Notes under the pieces: model-generated
The model's database searches: none
Seen by the model: only the letters and a program-made list of their open reading frames with translations
Told to the model about the DNA's origin: nothing
NCBI GenBank assembly: GCA_017309015.1
Contig: JAEDAG010000003.1
Coordinates: 25,417 to 89,416, forward strand
Source: Faecalicatena absiana
Lineage (GTDB): Bacteria; Bacillota; Bacilli; Lactobacillales; Lactobacillaceae
Length of the DNA stretch: 64,000 bases
Direction: 5' to 3'
Part shown: one piece after another, positions 25,408-34,571 of the stretch
Layout of the letters: each line of letters opens with the position of its first letter
Position numbering within the stretch: the stretch's first letter is position 1
Translations under genes and position numbers: made by a program

Positions 25408-26124
25408 TTATTCCTTGTCCTTGCCTTCTTGCAGGCGGCGGTAGTCCTTGCGGGTCAAACGGGCATGGGTGTCCACCTTTTCCCCACGCAGGGTCCGGCT
25501 GACCCGGTCCAGTCTGGCAGCTTCCGCTTCGCCGCGCGCCTGTCTTTCAGCGGCCTGTCTGGCCTTGCGGGCCCGCCGCTCCTGGATGGATTTAAGCCAA
25601 AGGCTGGGCATGATGGCCACTGCCCCAAAGAAGGCTCCCATGGTATTGGCCAGCATGTCGTTGACGTCGTAAACGCCCAGGCCGGTCAGTCTTTGGAAGT
25701 GCTCAATAAAATCGGACAGGCAAAAGCCCAAGAAGGTCGTAATGATGATGCTGTGAAGCCACTTGGACCAGGCAGGGATGATGTAGCCTAGGGGGATGAA
25801 CAGCATGATGTTCATGATAAAACCATATCTTCCCCCGTAATTGGAGCTGGCAAAGACTTTCTTAGCGCCCCACTCCCAAAAAGAAGGATTCTTGACCAAA
25901 TCGCCAATCGAAGCTAAAAGCACCGGGTGCGTCGCATAGTAGACCGCGGCAGTAATCACCCGCGAGGCTACGACATAGTAGGCCAAAGCGCAGGCATAAA
26001 CCACGGTGATAATTAAGCGCAGAAGCTTGTTGCCAGTCCGGATCCCCAGGTAGCCGGCGAAAACGCATCCCCCGATGACGATAAATCTGATAAGCAGAGC
26101 CAATTCGTGTCCCATTTCTTTCAC
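25408..26124 (-). CDS. VanZ-like membrane protein
   Basis: A 238-residue membrane protein with about five hydrophobic helices and a basic, Arg/Ala-rich C-terminal tail (~180-238). The VanZ core is seen in NIMLFIPLGYI, SDFIEHFQRLTGLGVYDVNDMLANTMGAFFGA, the typical (I/F)E..Q...GR..D..D...N..G signature. VanZ-like proteins are linked to glycopeptide tolerance and envelope maintenance, but biochemical activity is undefined. The gene is first of a possible VanZ-talC-cpsB transcript and divergent from the beta-helix protein. A second VanZ-like gene lies at 28742. Confidence 0.85.
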   Translation of the reverse strand: MKEMGHELALLIRFIVIGGCVFAGYLGIRTGNKLLRLIITVVYACALAYYVVASRVITAAVYYATHPVLLASIGDLVKNPSFWEWGAKKVFASSNYGGRYGFIMNIMLFIPLGYIIPAWSKWLHSIIITTFLGFCLSDFIEHFQRLTGLGVYDVNDMLANTMGAFFGAVAIMPSLWLKSIQERRARKARQAAERQARGEAEAARLDRVSRTLRGEKVDTHARLTRKDYRRLQEGKDKE

Positions 26125-26321
26125 TTCCCTTTATTAAGTGCTTGTTTTATATTTTAAACCACCTCAGCCATTTCAACAAAAAGAAGCGGCAGCTTCATTC
26201 ATCTTTTTTTGACTTGATATCAACAATTTTTAGCCAATTTAAAACGCAAATGCTATATAATACCAGTAGTTAGAGTACTCCAGCTTAGAGAGACTCATTG
26301 TGTTAAAGAAAGGAAAGAATT

Positions 26322-28061
26322 ATGAATAGCAAACGTTTCTTCACTGGCAAGAAGCTGCTGACCGCGGGCGCTCTGGCTTTGGCTCTGGCAGCCGGTGCCA
26401 CTCAAAGCAGCCAGTTTAAGGCACTTGTACCAGGCAATGGTACGGCTAAAGCCTTTTATGTCCCAACCAACGATGAATGCAAGTACGTGATCAAGAGCCA
26501 AGCGGACTTGGATAGATTCGTCAAGCAAAACGCCTTTGTCAGAGACTCACTCTTGGAATTCAAGTTTGAGAACTCCACGCCAATCAAGTTTCCAAAGGAC
26601 TTTGACCTGAAGCTGATGCGCGGGGCAAAATTTGACTTCACTGCCAAGTCAACTGGCGATATCGACTTCAACGGCACGAGATTGATGATCGACCGCCGCT
26701 ACGGCACCAAGAAGAAGATCGACTGGAATGCTGACTGGCCAGAAACCGTCAGAACCAGCTGGACGGTTGAAGGCGACCACCAGGGCCAAGTCATCTCCAA
26801 CTTGAACGTTTACGGGTCCGTTCAAGGCTCAGTCAACTCAAAAGGCGTCGTAAGTTCTGACTACAACGGCGGGTTGCAGGTTTCCATGCTGCACACCAAG
26901 AACGTGACCTTCAAGAACATGAACTTCCACCAAGTTCAGTACTACAACCGTCACGTCTTTGACGTCATGGGCTGCACCAATGTTGCTTGGGATGGTTGCC
27001 GCTTCTACGGCTATGCTGGTTCTGGCTTCAACCAGGCTGGCTGGAACGCAATTTACGAGCATGACAAGGAACCACACGGCATCTTCTCAGAAGCCATCCA
27101 GTTTGACGTTGCCACCAAGGAAGGCGCGGGCGGTGACCCTAACATCAACGCGTCAGTTTTCGGCAAGGATCTGTTTGACGGCGCTGGTACTCAAAACGCC
27201 ACGATCAAGAACTGCTATTTCGGGCCTGAAAAGAACGGCCTGTCTGGCGGGGCGATGATCAATGGCCTTGACAAGAAGTTTACCTTCCCTTACGGCGCAT
27301 CAGTTGGTAGTCACAGCATCAACGAAATCACCAAGAAGTCTAACTACAAGAACTTTAACGTAACCGGTTCTACTTTCGAAAATACTGCAGTCGCCGCCAA
27401 TACGCCAGCAACTTACTACAAGCACATGGCGCCAATCCACTACCGCTACTCAGCGATCGACAAGGCTGCTGACATCAACACTTTGAAGGCAAGCAACAAC
27501 ACGTTCATCAACATCCTTGACCGCGGGGACAGCGGGATTCCTGACACCCTGGACGGGCAAAACCGGCCATTGTACAAGAAGGACCTCGGCCTGCACAAGG
27601 TTTGGTTCCGGAACGCGCCTGAATACCTGGCAACCGTTTCAAACGGCTTCCCAAAGATGAATGCCAACGGCAGCAAGTACACTAAGGCTGTTTTAGCACA
27701 TCCAGCTAAGAAGGCTGCCAAGAAAGCTCCTGCTAAGAAGACCACAGTCAAGAAGACTAGCAAGAAAGCTCCTGCTAAGAAGACCGTAGCCAAGAAGTCT
27801 AGCAAGAAAGCTCCTGCTAAGAAGACCGCAGCCAAGAAGTCTAGCAAGAAAGCTCCTGCTAAGAAGACCGCAGCCAAGAAGTCTAGCAAGAAAGCTCCTG
27901 CTAAGAAGACCGCAGCCAAGAAGACTAGCAAGAAAGCTCCTGCTAAGAAGACCGCAGCCAAGAAGTCTAGCAAGAAAAAGTCAACTAAAAAGAAGACGAC
28001 TAAAAAAGCAACCAAGAAGAGCAGCAAGAAATCAAGCAAAAAGACTAGCAAGAAAAAGTAA
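26322..28061 (+). CDS. Secreted right-handed beta-helix-like protein with Lys/Ala-rich tail
   Basis: A 579-residue exported protein. A signal peptide (~1-30, [18 protein letters not shown]) is followed by a ~420-residue region with repeating short beta strands and Asn/Gly turns ([50 protein letters not shown]) typical of a pectin-lyase-like beta-helix. A ~120-residue tail of [14 protein letters not shown] repeats follows. The tail is strongly cationic and resembles histone H1; it probably binds teichoic acid or EPS. No enzymatic motif is certain; polysaccharide binding or lyase activity is possible. AAAGGA precedes the ATG and TATAAT lies at 26256-26261. Confidence 0.75.
   Translation: MNSKRFFTGKKLLTAGALALALAAGATQSSQFKALVPGNGTAKAFYVPTNDECKYVIKSQADLDRFVKQNAFVRDSLLEFKFENSTPIKFPKDFDLKLMRGAKFDFTAKSTGDIDFNGTRLMIDRRYGTKKKIDWNADWPETVRTSWTVEGDHQGQVISNLNVYGSVQGSVNSKGVVSSDYNGGLQVSMLHTKNVTFKNMNFHQVQYYNRHVFDVMGCTNVAWDGCRFYGYAGSGFNQAGWNAIYEHDKEPHGIFSEAIQFDVATKEGAGGDPNINASVFGKDLFDGAGTQNATIKNCYFGPEKNGLSGGAMINGLDKKFTFPYGASVGSHSINEITKKSNYKNFNVTGSTFENTAVAANTPATYYKHMAPIHYRYSAIDKAADINTLKASNNTFINILDRGDSGIPDTLDGQNRPLYKKDLGLHKVWFRNAPEYLATVSNGFPKMNANGSKYTKAVLAHPAKKAAKKAPAKKTTVKKTSKKAPAKKTVAKKSSKKAPAKKTAAKKSSKKAPAKKTAAKKSSKKAPAKKTAAKKTSKKAPAKKTAAKKSSKKKSTKKKTTKKATKKSSKKSSKKTSKKK
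27712..27960 (+). repeat. Tandem 42-bp repeats encoding the [14 protein letters not shown] tail
   Basis: About six copies of a 14-codon unit inside the secreted beta-helix gene. The middle copies are identical in DNA and so are prone to expansion or contraction. Confidence 0.85.
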
Positions 28062-28078
28062 GCTCCTCGTCTGAACAA

Positions 28079-28110
28079 AAAGCCCGTCAGCAAAGCTGGC
28101 GGGCTTTTGC
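28079..28110 (+). terminator. Terminator after the beta-helix gene
   Basis: Stem agcccgtcagc / gctggcgggct, loop aaa, followed by TTTT. Confidence 0.85.
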
Positions 28111-28199
28111 TTTTCACTGCATCCCCATCTAATTTATGCTATGATTCTTAACGGTAATTTTTTAAATCACTGATACTAGTAGAAAGAAAAATAACAAAC

Positions 28200-28634
28200 A
28201 TGGATAAGCAGAAATTCAACGAATTATGGAACAAGTACAAGGACGTCATTCCCTACGTCTTCTGGGGCGTCATGACCACCTTGGTCAATATCGCCTCCTA
28301 TTGGCTGTGCCATAGCGTCTTTAAGTGGGCCATCATGCCTAGCACGATCATTGCCCAGTTCCTGTCCATTATTTTCGCCTACCTGACCAACCGCAAGTGG
28401 GTTTTCCACAGCCAGGCTTCAACATTTGAAGAATACGTCCACGAGATTGCCAGCTTCTTTGCGGCCAGAATTGGGACTGCCCTGCTCGACATGGCAATCA
28501 TGTTTATCTTTGCTAAGCAGATGCACCTGAACAGCATGATCATCAAGATCCTGGCGAACGTGGTCGTCGTTGTCGTCAACTATGTGGCCAGCAAGTGCTG
28601 GATCTTCAAGTCAAAGGACGACAAGCAGCAATAA
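28200..28634 (+). CDS. GtrA family membrane protein
   Basis: A 144-residue protein with four predicted membrane helices (IPYVFWGVMTTLVNIASYWL; MPSTIIAQFLSIIFAYLTNR; ARIGTALLDMAIMFIFA; ILANVVVVVVNYVASKCWIF). The second helix ends in the family's FAYLTNRKWVF motif. GtrA proteins are thought to flip or hand over undecaprenyl-linked sugars for surface glycosylation. Promoter signals are weak. It is followed in the same direction by the VanZ-like gene after ~105 bases. Confidence 0.88.
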   Translation: MDKQKFNELWNKYKDVIPYVFWGVMTTLVNIASYWLCHSVFKWAIMPSTIIAQFLSIIFAYLTNRKWVFHSQASTFEEYVHEIASFFAARIGTALLDMAIMFIFAKQMHLNSMIIKILANVVVVVVNYVASKCWIFKSKDDKQQ

Positions 28635-28741
28635 GCTTTTTTCTTAAATAAAGGTAATTTTCAAAGCATTTTTCTTAACAAAGCGCCTCAAGATGTTATC
28701 CTAGTAAGCATAGTTTATGGATGCAGAAGGGGGATCAGCTG

Positions 28742-29206
28742 ATGAAGAAAACATATAAATACGCGGCTTTGGCCCTGTTTGCCCTTTCGGCGCTGGCCAT
28801 TACCGCCTTTACCTTTCAAAATTCCAGTCATTCCGCGGCTTTGACCATGAAGTTCGTCAACCTCTTTGAGCAGGTGCACTTCCACTTCACGGGGACGATC
28901 GTGGCTTGGTGGCCAGTCTACCATATGATGCGCAAGTTTGCCCACACGATTGAATACTTCTTCTTAGGATTGACTGCCTGCTTCCTCTTCAATGTCTGGG
29001 GCAGCAAGCATTATGCCGGCTGGGCCTTAGCCACTAGTGCCACTTGGTCTTTGATTGACCAAACCAGCAAGCTGCGGGTGCCGGGACGGGAATTCGATCC
29101 AACCGACTTTCCATTTGACATCGCCGGCTACCTCTTGGGGATTGGGCTGGCCTTGGTCTTGACCAAGACTTTGCCAATGGCCAAGGTCAAAATCAGCAAC
29201 AATTAA
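28742..29206 (+). CDS. Small VanZ-like membrane protein
   Basis: A 154-residue membrane protein with four hydrophobic segments and the VanZ signature (MMRKFAHTIEYFFLGL, then SLIDQTSKLRVPGREFDPTDFPFDIAGYLLG). I use ATG 28742 rather than the in-frame start at 28721 because the AGGGGG-type ribosome binding site (28727-28733) lies between them. It is shorter than, and distinct from, the VanZ-like protein at 25408. Function in the envelope is inferred only from family. Confidence 0.85.
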   Translation: MKKTYKYAALALFALSALAITAFTFQNSSHSAALTMKFVNLFEQVHFHFTGTIVAWWPVYHMMRKFAHTIEYFFLGLTACFLFNVWGSKHYAGWALATSATWSLIDQTSKLRVPGREFDPTDFPFDIAGYLLGIGLALVLTKTLPMAKVKISNN

Positions 29207-29219
29207 CGAAATTACAAAG

Positions 29220-29255
29220 AAATGTCCACGCCAAAAGCGTGGGCATTTTTGTTTT
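29220..29255 (+). terminator. Terminator after the small VanZ-like gene
   Basis: Stem atgtccacgc / gcgtgggcat, followed by TTTTTGTTTT. Confidence 0.85.
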
Positions 29256-29334
29256 GCTGGTTCAATCTAAGCTGGCCGCAATCATGATAGAATAGAGGCG
29301 AAAACAAGTTATTAAAACTAGAAGAAGGTAAAAA

Positions 29335-29796
29335 ATGAAGATTGCAATGGCAAACGACCACGCCGGCACCCGGCTGAAGAATGAGCTGAAGGCTTACTTG
29401 GAAGCACAAGGACATGAAGTCGTTGACTTTGGGACCGACAATGAAGAATCCTGCGACCTGTCAGACTTCGTCTACCCAGCCAGCCTGGCTGTAGCCAAGG
29501 GCGAATGCGACCGGGGCATTTTCGTTGACGGGGTTGGCTATGGCAGCGCCTTGATCGCCAACAAGATCAACGGCATCTACGCCGCGGTCTGCCAAGACCC
29601 GTTCTGTGCTAAACTGGCCCGCCAACACACCGACTCCAACGTCCTCTGCCTGGGCGCCAAGATCATTGGCGACATGATGGCCAGTGAAATCGTCAAGACC
29701 TGGATGACTACTGACCCGCTGATGGAAGAAAAGTACCGCCGCCGGGTGGACAAGGTCAAGGCGATCAACGACAAGCACTGCGTCCCTGTTAAATAA
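29335..29796 (+). CDS. rpiB: RpiB/LacAB-family sugar-phosphate isomerase
   Basis: A 153-residue isomerase of the RpiB/LacA/LacB family. The N-terminus KIAMANDHAGTRLKNELKAYL with the Asp/His pair, and the late DSNVLCLGAKIIG motif, are typical. The usual catalytic Cys (in GxxxCGTGxG of E. coli RpiB) is replaced by Asp in IFVDGVGYGS (residues 63-72). Some RpiB groups use another acidic residue as base, so activity is plausible, but the substrate may not be ribose 5-phosphate. Single-gene unit with a terminator at 29822-29853. Confidence 0.85.
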   Translation: MKIAMANDHAGTRLKNELKAYLEAQGHEVVDFGTDNEESCDLSDFVYPASLAVAKGECDRGIFVDGVGYGSALIANKINGIYAAVCQDPFCAKLARQHTDSNVLCLGAKIIGDMMASEIVKTWMTTDPLMEEKYRRRVDKVKAINDKHCVPVK

Positions 29797-29821
29797 CGCG
29801 TTTTGACAAAGCAACGAAAAA

Positions 29822-29853
29822 GCAGTCAAGCACTCAGCTTGGCTGTTTTTTTG
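29822..29853 (+). terminator. Terminator after rpiB
   Basis: Stem cagtcaagc / gcttggctg followed by a run of seven T. Confidence 0.85.
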
Positions 29854-29987
29854 TCCCCTCTTCAGTGTCCTATTAGGTACTATTATTATCTTAGAGAAAG
29901 GAAAGTATAAAATTGCTTCTATCGCAACCGATAGCGAGCAAGCAGCTTTCTTTTGCGGGAAATTTTGGCAAACACTTTTATTCATCT

Positions 29988-29996
29988 GTTAGAATA
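29988..29996 (+). promoter_or_regulatory. Promoter (extended -10) for the GT-C-like membrane protein gene
   Basis: TGTTAGAAT with TTGGCA about 19 bp upstream. Confidence 0.45.
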
Positions 29997-30047
29997 CTTA
30001 ATGGCAAATAAATCGGTATATCTGCACTAAGAAAGAGAATTTACATA

Positions 30048-31754
30048 TTGGAAAGAAAAAATATCCTGCAAATCAAGCAAGAGGACGGTTCTTGGAAGCA
30101 CAATCTGGCCTACCTCGGACTGCTGCTGGCCGTCTCATTGGCAACGGTTATTTACCTAGCTGACACCAAGGCAATTTTCGCCTTCTCTGACTGGAGCTTT
30201 CATGCTTCACGGCTGGAAGAGCTCTACCTGAATCTGAAATCCGGGTCTTTTTTGACCTTCATCGCCGCCCGGACCTTCCATAATACCGGCGTCGCCTCCT
30301 TCCTCTTCTACCCCTACCTTTTTCTCTATCCGTGGGCTTTCCTGCGCTTTATCTTTTCCCCAGTCAACGCTTTTTACGGCTGGTATGGCTTGGTGACTTT
30401 TGCCACGGCCGCGATTGCCTACTTCTCCATGAAGGAGTACTCTAAGAATTCCCTTGCCGCGTTTCTTTTTTCCTTGGCCTACACTTTCGCCCCTTACCGG
30501 CTCTACCTGGGCGGGGCCGTGTTTGGCGAGTACTTGGCCGTCACCTTCCTGCCACTCGTTTTCCTGGGCATCTATGAAGTGCTGTGGGGCAATCGGCACA
30601 AGTGGTACCTGCTGGCCATTGGCGGAGCCCTGATTGCCTACTCGCACATCTTATCGGTCTTCTTGACCCTGGAGTTTGCCGTGGTCATCTTCATCATCAA
30701 GCTGATCACCAGCCGCGGCATCAGTCAAGGCCGCGGCAAAGCTTTGGGCTTAAGCATCATCGTCTGCCTGCTCTTGGTCTTGCCAGTCATTGCCCCCTTC
30801 TTCACTGATTTTATCGGGCAAAAACTGGTCAGTGCCAACCCTCACATTACCCAGACGATTGATCTTGGCCCCCTGCTCCTCAGCTCTTTCTCGGCTCAAA
30901 AGGGCTGGAAATTGAGCTTTCTGCTCATTCTGACCATTTTTGTCGCCTGGGCCCTGCTCAAGAGCGGACGCGACTGGATCATCTACGGGCTTGGCCTCTT
31001 TTCCTGCATCCTGGCCAGCAGCTTTTTCCCTTGGAAGCTCTTAGCCGGAACGCCCTTTGAAATGGTCCAGCTGACTGTGCGCTACTTGTCATACGCAGCC
31101 TTGTTCTTGACAATTATTTTTGCCCAGGAAACAAGCGCGCTGCTGGGGCAAGCAGGTGAAAAAAGCAGGCGGGCCTTAATCTGCGGCTTCACCTGCTTTA
31201 TGGTGATCTTCACCTTCAGTTCCTTGGCTGCCTACCGGGACATCTTGGTCTCTGAAACGATTGAAGACATGCCAAAGACCAGTGCCAACAGCACCCAGCC
31301 GACTCCTTTCAAGCTCTTGCGCAACAAGAACTACCACAATCAGTTCAACTACAAGATCCTCTTTGGGGAATTTGACTACATGCCAAAGGTTGCACGGGCC
31401 AGCGTCAAAAAACGGCACTCCCTCCTCCAGCACAAGGCCTACCTGAGCGGAAAGACCTTGAACCTGCATCCCCTGATCAAGTCCAACCAGATCACTTACC
31501 AGGTCAAGAGCAAAAAGGCCGCGGCCATCGACCTGCCCGTGATCGCCTACAAGCACACGACCGTCAGCGTCAATGGCCAAAAACGCTCCTTCCGCCGCGG
31601 CTCCCGCGGGACGGTCGTCGTTAAGCTTGACCGCGGTCAAAACACGATCACGGCCGGCTACCAGCCAAGCCCGCTCTTTTATCTGAGCATCGTTATCAGC
31701 ATTTTGACCTGGCTGGTCTTGATCAGCTGGCTGATTAAATGCCGGCTGAGCTGA
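30048..31754 (+). CDS. Large multi-pass membrane protein, GT-C glycosyltransferase/YfhO-like
   Basis: A 568-residue protein with about 11-12 membrane helices and an extracytoplasmic C-terminal domain (~420-545) before a last helix. The first large loop carries acidic and aromatic residues (FAFSDWSFHASRLEEL) as in GT-C fold glycosyltransferases that use undecaprenyl-phosphate sugars. The family resembles YfhO-like lactobacillar proteins linked to teichoic or surface glycan glycosylation. Start is a TTG at 30048; no ATG lies near, and a weak AAAGAG is upstream. GtrA nearby fits a surface glycosylation role. Function is inferred. Confidence 0.7.
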   Translation: MERKNILQIKQEDGSWKHNLAYLGLLLAVSLATVIYLADTKAIFAFSDWSFHASRLEELYLNLKSGSFLTFIAARTFHNTGVASFLFYPYLFLYPWAFLRFIFSPVNAFYGWYGLVTFATAAIAYFSMKEYSKNSLAAFLFSLAYTFAPYRLYLGGAVFGEYLAVTFLPLVFLGIYEVLWGNRHKWYLLAIGGALIAYSHILSVFLTLEFAVVIFIIKLITSRGISQGRGKALGLSIIVCLLLVLPVIAPFFTDFIGQKLVSANPHITQTIDLGPLLLSSFSAQKGWKLSFLLILTIFVAWALLKSGRDWIIYGLGLFSCILASSFFPWKLLAGTPFEMVQLTVRYLSYAALFLTIIFAQETSALLGQAGEKSRRALICGFTCFMVIFTFSSLAAYRDILVSETIEDMPKTSANSTQPTPFKLLRNKNYHNQFNYKILFGEFDYMPKVARASVKKRHSLLQHKAYLSGKTLNLHPLIKSNQITYQVKSKKAAAIDLPVIAYKHTTVSVNGQKRSFRRGSRGTVVVKLDRGQNTITAGYQPSPLFYLSIVISILTWLVLISWLIKCRLS

Positions 31755-31772
31755 TTTTTTATCGCAGACACA

Positions 31773-31808
31773 AAAAACGAGTACGTGAAGCAACACGTAC
31801 TCGTTTTT
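31773..31808. terminator. Bidirectional terminator
   Basis: 15-bp stem aaaaacgagtacgtg / cacgtactcgttttt between the convergent membrane-protein and C39-like genes. Confidence 0.85.
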
Positions 31809-31815
31809 CTATAAG

Positions 31816-33069
31816 CTATTTCAGCATGATCGCGCCATTGTTTGAGCCGCCAGTTGCTTCTCTGGTGAAAGTCGCGATTGAAACCCAGGCCTTGGCCCCG
31901 TAGTCAAAGGCGTTCCGGTGGCTGGAGCCGCTGCGAGCGCTGTAGTAGCATGGGTCGTAAATCAGGAAGCGGCCCTTCTTGCAGCCGACGATGACTTTGG
32001 CATGCTGCTTGCGGTAGAAGCGGGTTTCATAGCTGGAGAAACCATAGTACAGAACTGGGTGCCCGCTTTGCACGACCGCCTTGATCTTTGCAACGCTGCT
32101 GCCGGTAATGTTGGTAAAGCCGCTGTCAAAGCGCTTCATATAGCTGGTCAGCGTCGAAGCCGCCAGCAGGCCGCCGAAGCTGGCCATGGAGAAGACGCCG
32201 CCGCTTTGTGGCAGGTGGCTGTAAGCATAGTACATATTGAACGACTTGTTCTTGATGCTCAGCAGGGTGGCTGAGGAAGCAACCGAGCAGCCTTCCGGCG
32301 CCCAAATCGGCGTGAACTGGCTGTGCCAAGTTGGCGCGTGCAGCACCCCGCTAGCCAAGGCGTAGTAGTCCCTGCCGCCGACAAAGGCAAACTTCTTGAC
32401 GTACATAGCCCCATTCTTCTTGCCAAAGTAGTAGCCCTTGCCCTTGATCTTCTGGTAGCCGGTCTGCCTTTGCCCGTTTGCCGCGTAGTACTTCTTAGCT
32501 TTGCCGACCGTCTGCAGGCCCGTGGTCATGTGGGCATTCTTCTTGTTGAAATAGTACCACTTGCCCTTGATCTTTTTCTCCCCGTACTGCAGCTGGCCAT
32601 TAGCGGCATAATAGAGCTTGTACTTGCTCTTGGTCTTCTTTTTGTACTTCTTCTTGACCAGCTTGCCGCGCTTCTTAACCCATTTATAAGCCGTCTTGTA
32701 AGAAGTCTTGGTGACGGTTTGCAAGCCTGTCTTCATCTTGCCGGACTTGTCCTCAAACCAGTACCAGTAGCCGGCAATCTTGTGCTTGCCATATAACATG
32801 CGGCCTTTGGCATCATAGTAGACGGTCTTCTTTGGTGAAGTCAGCTTCTGAAAGCCGGTCTGCATCGCCCCGGTCTGCTCGTCAAAAAGATACCACTTGC
32901 CGGCGATCCGCTTTTGGCCGTGGACCAGCTTGCCGTTTTCATAGTAGACCGTCACGCCATTTTCCGTAACGAAGCCATTCTTGTCAGCCGCTTGGGCCTT
33001 GCTGGCTAAAAAGCCGCTGACGCTGCCCGCGAGCAGGACAGCAGCTAATAGACTATAGCTTTTTTTCAT
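31816..33069 (-). CDS. Secreted C39-like peptidase with wall-binding repeats
   Basis: A 417-residue exported protein. The signal peptide is ~1-27 (KKSYSLLAAVLLAGSVSGFLASKAQA). Residues ~28-245 are glucan/choline-binding-type repeats (GKWYLFDEQTGAMQTGFQ..., TVYYDAKGRMLYGKHKIAG). The C-terminal ~170 residues are a C39-like cysteine peptidase domain: WAPEGCSVASSA with the Cys, RKQHAKVIVGC with the His, and FLIYDPCY with the Asp. I start at ATG 33069, where the signal peptide begins; an upstream in-frame ATG (33147) would add a non-signal leader. It lies 90 bases downstream of the acyltransferase gene in the same direction. The target is unknown. Confidence 0.82.
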   Translation of the reverse strand: MKKSYSLLAAVLLAGSVSGFLASKAQAADKNGFVTENGVTVYYENGKLVHGQKRIAGKWYLFDEQTGAMQTGFQKLTSPKKTVYYDAKGRMLYGKHKIAGYWYWFEDKSGKMKTGLQTVTKTSYKTAYKWVKKRGKLVKKKYKKKTKSKYKLYYAANGQLQYGEKKIKGKWYYFNKKNAHMTTGLQTVGKAKKYYAANGQRQTGYQKIKGKGYYFGKKNGAMYVKKFAFVGGRDYYALASGVLHAPTWHSQFTPIWAPEGCSVASSATLLSIKNKSFNMYYAYSHLPQSGGVFSMASFGGLLAASTLTSYMKRFDSGFTNITGSSVAKIKAVVQSGHPVLYYGFSSYETRFYRKQHAKVIVGCKKGRFLIYDPCYYSARSGSSHRNAFDYGAKAWVSIATFTREATGGSNNGAIMLK

Positions 33070-33158
33070 CCTTATTTTTCTTAAAATTAACTCAAATACG
33101 CTTTCACTACAATGATAACTGTAACACCGACCATCCGTTTCCGGCAATCGTTCTTATT

Positions 33159-34289
33159 TTACTTTTTTATGACAAATCGCTGGCCAAGCTTGGCACCCAA
33201 CTTCCCCAGGCCCAGGTAGAATTGCTTCAGCAGGACGCTGGCCAGAAGCGACAGCAGCAGCAAGGTCAGGTAAGCCACCAGCGGGTTTCTTGACCAGAAG
33301 ACCGCGATCGTGAATGGGTAAAAGTAGTAGCAGAAGAAGGTATGGATCAGCCACAGATTGGTGCTCATGCGGCCAAAATACCGCACGACCTTCGAGGCCT
33401 TTGCCGACAAGTCCAAGAGCAGCAGGCAGCCGGTCATGAACACCGGCGTGATGACCAGCATCATTTCGCTGACATTGCCAAAAACATTTTCCTGGAAGTA
33501 AAAGGCACAGGCAATCAGCAGCAAGCCGATCATGGCTCGCCAAAAGGCATTATAGCTGCTAAAAAGGCGGCGCAGATTGGCGAATACATCGTATTTGCCA
33601 AACACGATCCCAAACAAGTATGAGCAGATGAAGGCATTCGGCATGAACAGCTGCATCCACAAGTAGCTGGAAGCCAGGCTGCTGAATGGGGAAAGCTTAA
33701 TCAGGGCTGGCAGGAACTTGACCGTAAAGACGGAAGTGAACAGGACCAAGCCGGTCTCCAGGTAAACGTTGTTGATTTTCTCAGTCAGATAGTAGTAAAT
33801 GGTCCCAAGGAAAATCGCGGCAACGAAGACGCGGACGAACCACCATTCCCCGTTGTAGCTTGAAGCGTAGCCAGTCAGGTTCTGGAGAAACTTGCCAAAA
33901 GAGAAGCTGGCAAAACGGTTCCACATGAAGGCCTTGCTGTAGCGCGGCTGCCTGCTGAAGAACAAAAAGCCCAGCGGGACGAATATCAAGAAGACCCGCC
34001 AGTAGACCCGGTACAGACCCCAGATCTTCTTGAGCAAATGAAACCTGTGGGCCTGGATCTGCTTGGCCAAGCCTAAGCCGCCTAAAAACATAAAAATGTA
34101 CACGCAAATCTTTCCAAAGCTCCCTACCGTCGTCAGTTGCTTTAATGCCGCGGCGGACACGGCATACTGGTATTTAGTGGGGAGCCGGTCGGGGAAGGCC
34201 AGCAGATGGTGCATGAGCATCAACAGGATCGCGACCCCCTTTAAGGCCTTGGTATCTTGACGGGAGAACCGCCACTTGTTTGTCTTCAA
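33159..34289 (-). CDS. Membrane O-acyltransferase (Acyltransferase_3 family)
   Basis: A 376-residue membrane protein with about ten helices. The first helix contains LKGVAILLMLMHHLLAF with the family's catalytic His, and the next region is VYIFMFLGGLGLA. Such proteins O-acetylate exopolysaccharide, peptidoglycan or teichoic acids. The location between the C39-like gene and the Wzz-like gene of the EPS locus favours EPS modification. Transcribed away from the wzz/wzy pair; the ~280-base divergent gap holds both promoters. Confidence 0.85.
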   Translation of the reverse strand: MKTNKWRFSRQDTKALKGVAILLMLMHHLLAFPDRLPTKYQYAVSAAALKQLTTVGSFGKICVYIFMFLGGLGLAKQIQAHRFHLLKKIWGLYRVYWRVFLIFVPLGFLFFSRQPRYSKAFMWNRFASFSFGKFLQNLTGYASSYNGEWWFVRVFVAAIFLGTIYYYLTEKINNVYLETGLVLFTSVFTVKFLPALIKLSPFSSLASSYLWMQLFMPNAFICSYLFGIVFGKYDVFANLRRLFSSYNAFWRAMIGLLLIACAFYFQENVFGNVSEMMLVITPVFMTGCLLLLDLSAKASKVVRYFGRMSTNLWLIHTFFCYYFYPFTIAVFWSRNPLVAYLTLLLLSLLASVLLKQFYLGLGKLGAKLGQRFVIKK

Positions 34290-34462
34290 ATTCTTTCCTT
34301 CTTCATTCAGTGATCAATATAACTGCCGTTATTAATCTGCATTCAACAATGTAAATTCTAACAAATATGAGATATGATGGCTAATGCAAATGGTAACAGT
34401 TATTTTCGGTCTTTTTGCGCTTCGCCTTTAAATTTCCTTAATAATGAAGGCGGAAGCCAATG

Positions 34463-34471
34463 TGTTATACT
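34463..34471 (+). promoter_or_regulatory. Promoter (extended -10) of the wzz-wzy operon
   Basis: TGTTATACT (TATACT at 34466-34471), about 100 bases before the GTG start. No good -35. The rest of the 34290-34571 gap shows no gene. Confidence 0.5.
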
Positions 34472-34571
34472 GTTAAGTTAGTATTGTGCAAATTCTGTTA
34501 AAAAGTCTGTGAATCTTGCTTTTTATCTAGTGCTTCACGATGCATCCGCATAAGATTGAGAGGAAATTTAG

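Noticed and set aside
27446..28117. Leu/Phe/Ala-rich membrane-like protein on the minus strand
   Set aside because: It is the reverse complement of the Lys-rich tail repeats; the apparent hydrophobic helices are a translation artefact.
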